From Roseibium marinum (GTDB lineage: Bacteria > Pseudomonadota > Alphaproteobacteria > Rhizobiales > Stappiaceae), in contig NZ_PPCN01000001.1 in assembly GCF_002906165.1 (NCBI RefSeq), positions 930,001-994,000 of the forward strand: 64,000 bases of DNA, in the 5' to 3' direction. The position numbers and the translations under genes were made by a program. The notes under the pieces were generated by a model. It worked only from the letters and a program-made list of their open reading frames with translations. It did no database searches and had not been told where the DNA came from. Positions 46,040 to 54,840 of this stretch are shown here, one piece after another; positions within the stretch are counted from its first letter, which is position 1; each line of letters starts with the position of its first letter.

Positions 46040-46891
46040 TCAGTCGCGCAGCAGTTCGTTGATGCCGGTCTTGGAGCGGGTTCTCTCGTCGACGGTCTTC
46101 ACGATGACCGCGCAATAGAGGTTCGGGGCCGGCTCGCCGTTGCCCATTTTGGTGGCGGTCGGCATGGAGCCGGCGACGACGACGGAATAGGGCGGCACCT
46201 CGCCATAGCTGATCTCGCCGGTCATGCGGTTGACGATCCGCGTCGACTGGCCGATGAAAACGCCCATGCCCAGCACCGAGCCTTCGCGGACGATACAGCC
46301 TTCCACGACTTCCGAGCGCGCGCCGATGAAGCAGTTGTCCTCGATGATGACCGGGCCCGCCTGCAGAGGTTCCAGAACCCCGCCGATGCCGACGCCGCCG
46401 GACAGATGCACGTTCTTGCCGATCTGCGCGCAGGAGCCGACCGTCGCCCAGGTATCGACCATCGTGCCCTCGTCCACATAGGCACCCAGATTGACGAAGG
46501 ACGGCATCAGCACCACACCCTTGCCGATGAAGGCCGAGCGGCGCACGGTGCAGTTCGGTACGGCGCGGAAGCCGGCTGCCTCGAAATCGACGCCGCGCCA
46601 GCCGTCGAACTTGGAAGGAACCTTGTCCCACCAGGTCGCATCGCCCGGCCCGCCCTTGATGACGTCCATCGGGTTGAGGCGGAAGGACAGCAGCACGGCC
46701 TTCTTGGCCCACTGATTGACAACCCAGCCGCCGTCCTTCTTTTCCGCGACGCGCAGCTTGCCGTGGTCCAGAAGGGTCATCGCGGTGTCCACCGCGTTGC
46801 GGATGTCCCCGGTCGTCGAGGTGCCGATGGCATCGCGGTCCTCAAAGGCGGCGTCGATGGTTCTGGACAGGGCGGCGAGGTCGTGGGTCAT
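46040..46891 (-). CDS. dapD: Tetrahydrodipicolinate N-succinyltransferase
   Basis: The 283-residue left-handed beta-helix acyltransferase adds succinyl to tetrahydrodipicolinate in the lysine pathway. The hexapeptide repeats are obvious, for example [35 protein letters not shown] and [37 protein letters not shown] precedes the helix. ATG 46891 was preferred to TTG 46897. It supplies the substrate chain for dapE. Confidence 0.97.
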   Translation of the reverse strand: MTHDLAALSRTIDAAFEDRDAIGTSTTGDIRNAVDTAMTLLDHGKLRVAEKKDGGWVVNQWAKKAVLLSFRLNPMDVIKGGPGDATWWDKVPSKFDGWRGVDFEAAGFRAVPNCTVRRSAFIGKGVVLMPSFVNLGAYVDEGTMVDTWATVGSCAQIGKNVHLSGGVGIGGVLEPLQAGPVIIEDNCFIGARSEVVEGCIVREGSVLGMGVFIGQSTRIVNRMTGEISYGEVPPYSVVVAGSMPTATKMGNGEPAPNLYCAVIVKTVDERTRSKTGINELLRD

Positions 46892-47076
46892 CAGCAAGCA
46901 GTCTCCGGCGGTGTCGAATTAAGCGCGGACCTAAGCCGCCGCGCCGCGCACTGTCAAGCGCTTCGCGCCTTCAGGACGTCCCGTTCGGCGGTTTGCCCCC
47001 CGCATCGCGGTTCCGGAAGGAGTCCTTTCCTCCCGGCCGCCTCACTCATACTGGTCAGCACCCCACTCTTCTCTTC

Positions 47077-47183
47077 GCAGTCCCGGACTTGATCCGGGAC
47101 CTGTCCCCATGCTTTGCCGCCCCTGACTTGATCCGGGCCCCCGAGCAGGTCCTGGGCAGGTCCCGGATCAAGTCCGGGACTGC
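47077..47183. repeat. 27-bp perfect inverted repeat with a third related copy
   Basis: The arm at 47077-47103 (beginning GCAGTCCCGGACTTGATCCG) is the exact reverse complement of 47157-47183. Each arm is itself nearly palindromic (CCCGGA...TCCGGG). A third, imperfect copy, TGACTTGATCCGGG, lies between at about 47124-47137. I recall CCCGGACTTGATCCGGGA-type units as dispersed intergenic repeats in alphaproteobacteria. The block sits between dapD and the EamA gene. Confidence 0.85.
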
Positions 47184-47367
47184 AAGAAGGGGCTCTGTTC
47201 GGATGCAAACTTCGCCGGACGCGAGCAAGCGGACCGCACGGAAGACGCTCGCGGAAACCTCAAAGGTTGAGCAAATCTAACCGGTGGGTTTCCTTTTCGC
47301 GGGATATTCAAGCGTGGGGCGCGCGCTATGATGACGGCAGTTCAACCCGCTTCGGAAAGCCGCTTCC

Positions 47368-48273
47368 TTGGAACTCTGGATCCCCATCACCATTGCCGCC
47401 GCGTTCTGCCAGAACCTGCGCACGGCCCTGCAGAAACATCTGAAGGGCAGGCTGGGCACCACGGGCGCGACCTTCATCCGCTTCGGCTACGGGGTTCCCT
47501 TCGCCGCGCTCTATGTCGCCTTTCTGCATTTCGGCCTGGGCCATCCCCTGCCGGATCCGACCGCCACGATGCTGGTCGCCGGGGCCCTCGGCGGTCTGGC
47601 GCAGATCCTGGCGACCTTCCTGCTGATCCATCTGTTTTCCTTCCGCAATTTCGCGGTCGGCACGGCCTATTCCAAGACGGAGCCGATCCAGGCGGCCCTC
47701 TTCGGCTTTCTGGTGCTCGGCGAACAGGTTTCGCTGACGGCAGCGGTCTGCATCCTGATCGGCATTTCCGGCGTCATCGTCATCACGCTCGCCCGCGTGC
47801 CGATGACGCTCAGCGCCGTCAGATCGTCGCTGATCGGCCGGCCCGCCCTGATCGGGCTGACGTCCGCGGCCCTTTTCGGCGCTTCGGCGGTCGCCTACCG
47901 CACCGCGTCCCTGTCGCTCGACGGAACGAGTGTCGCCATGCAGGCCGCCTTCGCGCTGGTCTATGCGACATCGTTCCAGACCATCGCCATGGCCGCCTGG
48001 ATGGCCGTGCGCGAACCCGACCAGCTGCGCGCCAGCCTGCGCGCCTGGCGCAGCGCGGTCTGGGTCGGCATCGCGGGCGTCGCCGGATCGGCCGGCTGGT
48101 TCACCGCCATGACCCTGCAAAACGTCGCCTACGTCCGCGCCCTTGCCCAGATCGAACTCGTCTTCACTTTCCTGGCCTCCTGGCTGTTCTTCAAGGAAGT
48201 GATCGCGAAGTCGGAAATCCTTGGCTGCGTCCTGATCGTGCTGGCGGTGGTGGGGATTGTTCTGTTGGGGTGA
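47368..48273 (+). CDS. EamA/DMT family transporter
   Basis: A 301-residue protein with ten hydrophobic segments in two five-helix halves, the drug/metabolite transporter layout. Typical stretches are GTAYSKTEPIQAALFGFLVL before the fourth helix and AQIELVFTFLASWLFFKEVI near the end, the latter a strong EamA signature. The substrate is unknown. Translation appears to begin at TTG 47368, with GGAAAG about 10 bases upstream; no ATG gives a complete first helix. Confidence 0.88.
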   Translation: MELWIPITIAAAFCQNLRTALQKHLKGRLGTTGATFIRFGYGVPFAALYVAFLHFGLGHPLPDPTATMLVAGALGGLAQILATFLLIHLFSFRNFAVGTAYSKTEPIQAALFGFLVLGEQVSLTAAVCILIGISGVIVITLARVPMTLSAVRSSLIGRPALIGLTSAALFGASAVAYRTASLSLDGTSVAMQAAFALVYATSFQTIAMAAWMAVREPDQLRASLRAWRSAVWVGIAGVAGSAGWFTAMTLQNVAYVRALAQIELVFTFLASWLFFKEVIAKSEILGCVLIVLAVVGIVLLG

Positions 48274-48501
48274 GGGAAATCGCAGCGTTCGGATGGGTTC
48301 CTCCCGAAACGACTGTTTTGCCCCCCTCCAAAAGAAAATGCGGCCCAAGCGGCCATTACCAACCTGAAACCTGCCGTCCATAAACATCCGGTTTGTCCCG
48401 GAAGCGGCCGAAAATCCGTCGTCATCCGTTGCATCTGACCGAACCTGGAACATCCATTCAAATCCGGTTCCGGATCAGCGTTGTCGCTGCAAGAATGAAC
48501 T

Positions 48502-49403
48502 TCACTTTAGATTTTTACCGAGATCTCGGGCCATTCCTACGAAGGCGCGGAATGCAGCCGACGGGTTTTTGCGACCGGGGTAGTAGAGGCATAGTGGCGT
48601 CGTAGGTGGGGTCCAGTCCTGCAGGACGCGTGTAAGCCTTCCGCCGACAATGTCGTCGCGCACATCCGCTTCCATGAAGAAGCCGATCCCGATCCCGTCA
48701 AGCACGGCGATCCGCGTAAGCGTCGCTTCGTCAAGTGTGATCGGGCCATCGACATCGATCTGGAGGGGGCTTCCCTCCTTCTCAAAGTGCCATCGATAGG
48801 GAGCGCCGTTCGGCAGACGGATGCGAATACATTGGTGGGCGAGAAGATCGGGGGGCACGTAAGGCCTTCCGTGTTCCTCGAAGTAGGAAGGAGTGGCGAC
48901 CACGGCGAAACGGCGAGGCGCTCCAAGCGGGACCGCGATCATGTCACTCGGCACCAGGTCGGCGGTCCGGATACCCAGATCGAACCCTTCGGCGACGATG
49001 TCGACGATACGGCCTTCGGTGACGAGATCGACATGGACCTGTGGGTAGCGCCTCAGGAAGGCCAGACGAGGGGAGCCAATATTTCGCGGGCGCCGGTGGC
49101 GAAGGCATTGATACGCAGCGTCCCGCACGGCGTGTCCTGCTGCGACCTTACGGTTGCCATCGCTTCTTGTATTTCGCGAAGTGCAGGCGCCACCTGGTCG
49201 ACAAAGGTTCGGCCAGCATCCGTCAATGACACGCTGCGCGTGGTGCGATTGAACAGGCGAACGCCGAGTTGCCGCTCGACTTTGCCGATCAGGTTGCTGA
49301 GCGCCGTTGTTGACAGCCCGAGTTCGAGCGCCGCGGCACGGAAAGAACCTCGATCGGAGATGGCGAGCACCGCTTCGAATTCGATCAGGACTTGTCGTGA
49401 CAT
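48502..49403 (-). pseudogene. LysR-family regulator broken by a frameshift
   Basis: The N-terminal third starts at ATG 49403 ([20 protein letters not shown], then a full LysR helix-turn-helix) and runs to [10 protein letters not shown] before hitting WPS and a stop. The rest continues in another frame as [20 protein letters not shown] to the end at 48502. Joining the frames gives a normal LysR of about 300 residues, with one base missing near 49065. It sits divergent from the SnoaL-like and SDR genes, which it would be expected to control. A sequencing error is possible. Confidence 0.85.
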
Positions 49404-49538
49404 TGTTCCGGTTTCCGCAATGTTACATCCAGCTTTGTCCCAATTATCGCAATGAAGGTCCAGCCTTATATTCACGCAATCGACGCCGGAGCAGCGAGCT
49501 GATCAGGCAGATATCGTTACCAGAGATGGAGATGTGAC

Positions 49539-49868
49539 ATGGACATGCAGTTGCCTGGACCCATCGCGGCCTATTTTGAGGCCGACCGGAGCAGGAACGT
49601 TGACGCCGTGGCTAAGTGTTTCAATGAGGACGCGGCGGTGAATGACGAGCGACAGGTGCACGCCGGACGAGAGGCGATACGCCGTTGGAAGGCGGAAGCG
49701 TCGAGCAAGTTCTCCTATACGGTCGAGCCTGTCGCAATCGGGATGGAAGGAGACCGCACTGTGGTGACGGGCCGCGTTGTCGGAAACTTTCCCGGCAGCC
49801 CGGTCGACCTGCGGTACTTTTTTGTCATGAGAGGAGAGAAGATTGCTGAACTGGAGATCGCACCGTGA
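49539..49868 (+). CDS. SnoaL/NTF2-like protein
   Basis: A 109-residue protein of the NTF2-like fold. [20 protein letters not shown] and [20 protein letters not shown] match SnoaL-like small proteins that bind hydrophobic ligands or act as isomerases. The C-terminus [20 protein letters not shown] closes the fold. Its stop overlaps the SDR start (GTGA), so they are translated together. The pair faces the broken LysR gene across 135 bases. The ligand is unknown. Confidence 0.85.
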   Translation: MDMQLPGPIAAYFEADRSRNVDAVAKCFNEDAAVNDERQVHAGREAIRRWKAEASSKFSYTVEPVAIGMEGDRTVVTGRVVGNFPGSPVDLRYFFVMRGEKIAELEIAP

Positions 49869-50647
49869 CCCCGTTTGTCAGCCTTGCAGGCAAGCGGGCT
49901 CTCGTCACGTCCGGTACTCGTGGCGCCGGAGCGGCGACGGTCAAGCAATTCCGGGAACTCGGAGCCAAGGTGCTGACCAGCGCGCGCACCAGACCGGACA
50001 TGCTTGAGGAAGGCGTTCAGTTCGTCGCGGCGGACCTGACATCGGCCGAAGGCTGCGACGTTCTGGGAGCCGCCGTCCGGGACCGCCTTGGAGGCGTGGA
50101 TATCATAGTGCATATGCTTGGAGGGTCCTCTGCTCCAGGTGGCGGGTTTGTGGCGCTGAGCGACGCCGAATGGCATAACGAGCTCTATCTCAACCTCTTT
50201 CCTGCCGTGCGGTTGGATAGGCAACTTGTCCCGGACATGGTCGGCCAAGGTAGTGGTGTCGTAATCCACGTTTCGTCGATCCAGAGGGAGCTGCCGCTGC
50301 CTGAGTCAACGACCGCCTACGCAGCGGCGAAGGCGGCGCTTTCCACCTACAGCAAGTCCCTGTCGAAAGAGGTGTCGCCCAAGGGTGTGCGCGTCTTGCG
50401 GGTATCTCCTGGTTGGATTGAGACAGAAGCGGCGGCGCGCCTCGCGGAGCGTCTCGCCAAGCAGGCCGGCACCGACTACGAGGGCGGCAAGAAGATCATT
50501 ATGGATGCGCTCGGCGGCATTCCGATCGGCCGCCCGACAAAACCGGAAGAAGTCGCTAACCTCATTGCCTTCCTGGTTTCCGACCGTGCTGCGACGATAA
50601 CCGGTACCGAATATGTCATCGACGGGGGAACCGTGCCGACAGCATAG
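49865..50647 (+). CDS. SDR family oxidoreductase
   Basis: The 260-residue NAD(P)-dependent dehydrogenase has the cofactor loop [12 protein letters not shown] at 15-26 (the common TGxxxGxG with Ser for the first Gly partner), the catalytic Ser near 138 (VIHVSSIQ), and YAAAK with Tyr152 and Lys156. [15 protein letters not shown] and the C-terminal [14 protein letters not shown] are typical. It starts at GTG 49865 inside the SnoaL stop. Substrate unknown; with the NTF2-like partner it may handle a small ketone or quinone. Confidence 0.92.
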   Translation: MTPFVSLAGKRALVTSGTRGAGAATVKQFRELGAKVLTSARTRPDMLEEGVQFVAADLTSAEGCDVLGAAVRDRLGGVDIIVHMLGGSSAPGGGFVALSDAEWHNELYLNLFPAVRLDRQLVPDMVGQGSGVVIHVSSIQRELPLPESTTAYAAAKAALSTYSKSLSKEVSPKGVRVLRVSPGWIETEAAARLAERLAKQAGTDYEGGKKIIMDALGGIPIGRPTKPEEVANLIAFLVSDRAATITGTEYVIDGGTVPTA

Positions 50648-50865
50648 GCTCTTCACAACACCGGATCAGGCAGGTGTGCTCCACCCGCCGATCTGGAAAC
50701 AGATCGAATCTCGTAGGTAACGGATGTCCTTGTTCCGTTTTGCCAGTTCATCCGGGCTTTGCATCGATGTCGACAACAAGGCCTCGCCGACCTGTCTTTT
50801 CCCGGCCCCGAACCGGTCATTCGATTAAATTGCAGCGAACGGCTCCCTCACACCCTCACCCCGCC

Positions 50866-51098
50866 GCGGAAATACTGTGCAGATGCACGTCGTGCTCCCA
50901 GTGCTACTTCGATATGTCAGCGGTGCGCTGTTCGTCGGCTGGGTTCCAGGTGCTCACCCACAACAGCAGGCCGCCGCGCTCAAGCTGGCCTTGCGGATGC
51001 TGCGCGAAGCGGTCACCGACAAGCTTGGCCACAATGCCGCCGATGAGCCCACCCGCGCCGCCGGCAAGCACCACGCCGCTGATGACCTTGGCTTGTAG
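50866..51098 (-). pseudogene. Truncated copy of the stress-type protein gene (3' end)
   Basis: On the minus strand this reads VLAGGAGGLIGGIVAKLVGD, then RGGLLLWVSTWNPADEQRTA, then DISK, a stop, and HWEHDVHLHSISAAG. The intact gene at 52761-53333 reads the same with KK in place of the K-stop. The 5' two-thirds are missing, and similarity breaks off at about 51098. It is a clear decayed duplicate. The matching stretch continues slightly beyond the stop codon into flanking sequence (GCGGAAATACTGTGCAGATG resembles 52775-52795). Confidence 0.85.
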
Positions 51099-51193
51099 CT
51101 TCCGCCCGGGTGCGGCTCAATCCGCTGTCTGCGGTCAGTTCCGGGCCGCACCCTCCGGTCGCCTGCTTCGAGCCGACGGGAAATGGCGGCCCT

Positions 51194-52120
51194 TCACCGG
51201 GATGCGATGAAGCGTTCCAGTTTGCCCAGGGTTTGCTGTCCCAGTTCCACTGCTCCGAAACCTTTCGCCTCCTGAAACTCGGCCGCCGTGGTGAAGACCA
51301 TGCCCAGGGTAACCTTCGTCGCCCCGTCCTGCTCCTCGAACGAGGCCCAGGCGTCGGCGTGCTTGGGTCCGTTCTCGCCCCATAATAGCGTATAGCCGAG
51401 CCTCTCGTCGGGCCGGACCTCATTATAGAGATGGTGGTTCGGGAAGACCGTGCCGTCAGGGGCGATCATATCGAATACCCATTCGCCTCCCGCGCGCAGG
51501 TCAATCCTTTGAGTGCGACAGGAGAAGCCTTCCGGTCCCCACCATTGCGGCAGCGTTTCAGGGTTCATCCACGCGCCCCACACCACAGACCGCGGTGCCC
51601 GGATCACCCGTTGCAGCACCATGGTCCGTTCCGCCGCGCCCGCGAGGTTGTCCAGACCGGCGCCGAAGCCTTCCCGGTAGCCTGCCACCATGTCCTCGGC
51701 CAGCGAGGAAAGCTGCACCGTCAGGACCAGCCGGCTGCGCTCCTGCGTTCCAGAGATTTCCGCTGTCACCAGCGCGGCCGATTGCGTCACGCCTTCGGAT
51801 GAGATCACCTCGTAGTTCACGCTGAGCAACTCCGGCTGCAACTCCAGCCAACCGCATTCGCATCGGATGTCCGGGTGGTCCTCCCCCTTGCAGAGCGAGA
51901 TCTCGCGGCCACCCACCTTGGTATCGGCCTCCAGAAACTCCACGGTCACCGCGGAGGATGGCGCGGCCCACACCGCCCGCGCTGCCGGGTCCGTCCATGC
52001 TTTCCAGAGCACCGAGGCCGGTGCGGCCACATCCCGCTGGAAGGTGAGCGTCGCAAAACGGTTTCTTCCATCATCAACCGCGGCACGGGGCGCACCGTCT
52101 GTAGCCAGGTTCTGTGTCAT
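51194..52120 (-). CDS. Double SRPBCC/AHSA1-domain protein
   Basis: The 308-residue protein carries two tandem AHSA1-type START-like domains, residues about 24-155 and 165-306. Each has the entry motif (VAAPASVLWKAWTDPAARAV; IRAPRSVVWGAWMNPETLPQ) and the second has WWGPEGFSCRT and LRAGGEWVFDM. Single-domain relatives are usual, so the fusion is notable. They bind hydrophobic ligands. Its start overlaps the stop of the ArsR gene (ATGA), the common ArsR-SRPBCC two-gene module, which suggests that the regulator controls this gene. Confidence 0.9.
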   Translation of the reverse strand: MTQNLATDGAPRAAVDDGRNRFATLTFQRDVAAPASVLWKAWTDPAARAVWAAPSSAVTVEFLEADTKVGGREISLCKGEDHPDIRCECGWLELQPELLSVNYEVISSEGVTQSAALVTAEISGTQERSRLVLTVQLSSLAEDMVAGYREGFGAGLDNLAGAAERTMVLQRVIRAPRSVVWGAWMNPETLPQWWGPEGFSCRTQRIDLRAGGEWVFDMIAPDGTVFPNHHLYNEVRPDERLGYTLLWGENGPKHADAWASFEEQDGATKVTLGMVFTTAAEFQEAKGFGAVELGQQTLGKLERFIASR

Positions 52121-52458
52121 TCTTCGCTTTCCTTCACAGCATTCATCACAAATGCGTCCAACCGGTCGAGCCGGGCCTCCCAGATGGCCCTCTGTTCATC
52201 GAGCCATGTCCGCATCGGGGCCAGAGCCTCGGGTACGATGGCGCAGGTCCGGACCCGTCCGTCTTTGGAGGTGGTTATCAATCCTGCTTCCTCCAGCACG
52301 GAAAGGTGGCGCATCACCGTGGGCAGTCGCAGGCCCGTGGGTTCGGCCAGGTCCGTCACCCGCGCAGGTGTTTCGGCGAGCCGGGTCAGGATCGACCGGC
52401 GGGTCGGGTCCGCCAGCGCGTGGAAGAGCAGGGACAGATCGGGATCATACTTAGTCAT
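52117..52458 (-). CDS. ArsR-family regulator of the SRPBCC gene
   Basis: A 113-residue winged-helix regulator. LLFHALADPTRRSILTRLAE and LRLPTVMRHLSVLEEAGLIT give the ArsR helix-turn-helix. The metal-binding Cys box (ELCVCDL type) is absent, as in SRPBCC-linked members. The C-terminal MRTWLDEQRAIWEARLDRLD is the typical tail of this subgroup. ATG 52458 is the start; upstream the same frame continues into a LysR fragment (52504-52705) by chance, and that is not part of this protein. Confidence 0.92.
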   Translation of the reverse strand: MTKYDPDLSLLFHALADPTRRSILTRLAETPARVTDLAEPTGLRLPTVMRHLSVLEEAGLITTSKDGRVRTCAIVPEALAPMRTWLDEQRAIWEARLDRLDAFVMNAVKESEE

Positions 52459-52503
52459 ACGACTAACTATTCCACAGACTGCGAAGGACGCAAGAGAAAA
52501 CTT

Positions 52504-52705
52504 CGTCAATTGGCTAAGTTTCTCCAGCCAGGCGCGGAACGCGGCCACCGGGCGGGTGAGCCCAGGGGCGGGGGAGCGGACAAACCAGTAGCCGGTTTCC
52601 AGTTCGGCACATGTCCAGTCCGGCATGACCGGATGCCCGGCGTCGAGTTCCCGGGAAACGAAGCGGCGGTCCATCACGATGGCAGCCAAGCGAGCAATAG
52701 CACCG
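52504..52705 (-). pseudogene. Truncated LysR gene (3' end), duplicate of 53890-54753
   Basis: On the minus strand this reads IVMDRRFVSRELDAGHPVMP, then DWTCAELETGYWFVRSPAPG and LTRPVAAFRAWLEKL. The intact LysR gene ends IVIDRRFVSQELDAGHLVMP, then DWTLVELDTGYWFVRSPART and LTRPVAAFRDWL. The first two-thirds are absent. The fragment is in frame with the ArsR gene downstream, which could mislead automatic annotation into one fused protein. Confidence 0.88.
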
Positions 52706-52760
52706 GCGCCGGTGAGGTCACGGATTTGCAGGCTTCCCCACACTCCCCCGACCCAACGCC

Positions 52761-53333
52761 CTATCCTGTCGCAGAAATACTATGCAGGTGCACATCGTGG
52801 CCGGAGTGTTTCTTCAATATGTCCGCGGCGCGCTGTTCGTCGGCTGGCTTCCAGGTGCGCACCCACAACAGCAGGCCGCCGTGTTCAAGCTGTTCCTGCA
52901 GATGCTGCGCGGAGCGGTCGCCGACGAGTTTGGCCAGGATGCCGCCGATGAGACCGCCCGCGCCGCCGGCAAGGGCCGCGCCGATGATGGCGGCGGCCAT
53001 GGTGCCGCCGGAGGCGAGGATCACGCCCGCCGCCGCGCTGGCGGCGACATAAAGCGGCACTCCGATCAGCGCGCCTTCCGCGTCGCCGGTCGTTTCCGTG
53101 GAAACATAGGAGCACCGGGCGGCCTTCGGGTCGTCCTCCAGTTCGGCGACTTTCCTGTATTTGTGGCCGAGTTTTTCCTCAACGGCATGCTCGCCCGCCA
53201 GCAGACTGAGCTCGGCGCGGTTGAACCCGGATGTCAGCAGTTCGTCTACTGCTTCCTGCAGTGTTTCGGCGGTGTCGAAATAGCCGACCGCCTCGCGGAT
53301 CTCGTAAGTCTCTTGTGTTGAGGTCATGAGCAT
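52761..53333 (-). CDS. General-stress-like protein with glycine-zipper membrane segment
   Basis: The 190-residue protein has an N-terminal domain (EAVGYFDTAETLQEAVDELL, FNRAELSLLAGEHAVEEK) resembling the DUF1269/general-stress group. A strongly Gly/Ala-rich hydrophobic hairpin follows at residues about 95-145 (AAIIGAALAGGAGGLIGGIL), then LEHGGLLLWVRTWKPADEQR and DVHLHSISATG. The role is unknown. ATG 53333 (AGGA 8 bases upstream) is preferred to ATG 53327. A truncated copy is at 50866-51098. Confidence 0.8.
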   Translation of the reverse strand: MLMTSTQETYEIREAVGYFDTAETLQEAVDELLTSGFNRAELSLLAGEHAVEEKLGHKYRKVAELEDDPKAARCSYVSTETTGDAEGALIGVPLYVAASAAAGVILASGGTMAAAIIGAALAGGAGGLIGGILAKLVGDRSAQHLQEQLEHGGLLLWVRTWKPADEQRAADILKKHSGHDVHLHSISATG

Positions 53334-53474
53334 TCCGTCTTTCCTGATGCTGCTCCCGGGTCCGGGAACCGGCCTCGCCGTCCTGTCCGTCAGATGTGGC
53401 GGACAGCAAAAAAAGATGCCGGTGATTGCCGCATTGATCAGATCACCGGACAGACCTGTCCTCATTGATGCGCA

Positions 53475-53858
53475 TCAAAGCTTCCGGAATTGCGGCGCGC
53501 CGTCGCCGATCTCGTAATAGCCGGCCTTGTCCTTGACGAAGATATGCTTGCCGGTGGTCAAACCGTCAGAGGTGTCCAGGCAGCCGGCCGCGATCGCGAT
53601 CGTGTCGTCACCGTCCATCCGGTAGAACAGGCTGGAGCCGCAGGCCTTGCAGAACCCTCGCTCCGCGAAATCGGAGGAGCGGTACCATGCGAGGCCGTCG
53701 TCGCAGGTAAAGCGGAGCGTATCGGCGGGCGCGACCGTGCTGGCCCACAGATGGCCGCTCGTGCGCCGGCACTGGTTACAGTGGCAGACCGTCACGGTCT
53801 CCCGGACCGCGTCCACCTCGAAGGCGACCTTGCCGCATTCGCATCTACCTGTGATCAC
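53475..53858 (-). CDS. GFA family zinc protein
   Basis: A 127-residue CENP-V/GFA-domain protein. GRCECGKVAFEVDA has the first Cys pair, VCHCNQCRRTSG the second cluster and CKACGSSLFYRMDG the third; together they bind two zinc ions. This fold includes glutathione-dependent formaldehyde-activating enzyme (Gfa), but most members have no proven activity. It lies between the stress-type gene and LysR on the same strand. Confidence 0.9.
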   Translation of the reverse strand: MITGRCECGKVAFEVDAVRETVTVCHCNQCRRTSGHLWASTVAPADTLRFTCDDGLAWYRSSDFAERGFCKACGSSLFYRMDGDDTIAIAAGCLDTSDGLTTGKHIFVKDKAGYYEIGDGAPQFRKL

Positions 53859-53889
53859 GTTGGTTTTCCTTATCTTGCATGGGCACGTC

Positions 53890-54753
53890 TCAAACCGCTG
53901 TCAGCAACCAGTCGCGAAACGCGGCCACCGGGCGGGTGAGCGTGCGCGCCGGCGAGCGGACGAACCAGTAGCCGGTGTCCAGTTCGACAAGGGTCCAGTC
54001 CGGCATGACCAGATGACCGGCGTCGAGTTCCTGGGAGACGAAGCGGCGGTCGATCACGATGGCGCCCATGCCGGCGATGGCGGCCTGGATGGCAAGGTCG
54101 CGGCTCTGCAGGACCATGCCGGATTTCGTGTCGCCATGGTCCAGACCGGCTTTTTCCAGCCAGACGATCCAGTCATTGCGCCGCGAGGTGCTGTGAAGCA
54201 GGCGGAACCCGCTCAGGATGGAAGGATCGGAAGGGTCCTTGCCGCTCAGCAGGCTTGGCGCGACGGCGACGGCCAGATGTTCCTGCCACAGCAGCCGGCT
54301 TTCCACGCCCGGCCAGTTGCCGGTGCCGAGGCGGATGGCGCAATCGTAGTTTTCCCGGTCGAGGTCGATCATGCGTGTGGAGGCCGACAACAGCAGCTCC
54401 ACATCCGGCTGGATGGCCTGAAACTGCGGCAGGCGCGGGATCAGCCAGCGCGTGGCGAAGGTCGATACCGTGCTGATCCTCAGTTCCGTCCGCCCGCGCC
54501 GTTTGAAACTGTCGACCGCCTCCTCGATCCGGTCGAAGGCATCGCCCATGCTCAGCGCAAGCCGCTGGCCTTCCTCCGTCAGGCTCAGGCCCCTGCCGTC
54601 GCGGTTGACCAGCGTCGCGCCCAGCTCGCTTTCCAGCTTGCGCATCAGATGAGACAGAGCAGACGGCGAGACGCCCAGCTTTTCGGCGGCCAGCGCCGCC
54701 CGGCCGTGGCGGGCCAACAGGGAAAAGGCATGAAGTGCGCGCAGGGACGCCAT
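53890..54753 (-). CDS. LysR-family regulator, GcvA type
   Basis: A 287-residue regulator. LRALHAFSLLARHGRAALAA and KLGVSPSALSHLMRKLESEL form the helix-turn-helix. The effector domain includes STFATRWLIPRLPQFQAIQP and YDCAIRLGTGNWPGVESRLL, typical of the GcvA/AmpR group. A perfect palindrome with LysR geometry lies 15 bases upstream of the start, suggesting autoregulation and control of divergent or downstream genes. The GFA gene is 31 bases downstream and may be co-transcribed. Confidence 0.93.
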   Translation of the reverse strand: MASLRALHAFSLLARHGRAALAAEKLGVSPSALSHLMRKLESELGATLVNRDGRGLSLTEEGQRLALSMGDAFDRIEEAVDSFKRRGRTELRISTVSTFATRWLIPRLPQFQAIQPDVELLLSASTRMIDLDRENYDCAIRLGTGNWPGVESRLLWQEHLAVAVAPSLLSGKDPSDPSILSGFRLLHSTSRRNDWIVWLEKAGLDHGDTKSGMVLQSRDLAIQAAIAGMGAIVIDRRFVSQELDAGHLVMPDWTLVELDTGYWFVRSPARTLTRPVAAFRDWLLTAV

Positions 54754-54767
54754 GAGGCAGCTTCCTG

Positions 54768-54790
54768 ATTATTGAACTTAGTTCAATAAT
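54768..54790. promoter_or_regulatory. Perfect palindromic operator upstream of the LysR gene
   Basis: ATTATTGAAC (54768-54777), TTA, GTTCAATAAT (54781-54790): a perfect 10-bp inverted repeat with a 3-base spacer. The core TTGAAC-N3-GTTCAA fits the T-N11-A rule for LysR-type binding sites. It lies 15 bases from the LysR start, in the promoter position. The arms are AT-rich in a GC-rich region. Confidence 0.75.
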
Positions 54791-54840
54791 GGATAGCGCG
54801 GTAAGTGTCGAGCTGGCGGCGTCGGGTTCGGGGCCGAGAC

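Noticed and set aside
52117-52743. One 208-residue fusion of a LysR C-terminus with ArsR
   Set aside because: The LysR part is a truncated copy that happens to be in frame. ArsR has its own ATG at 52458 and a full-length family match.
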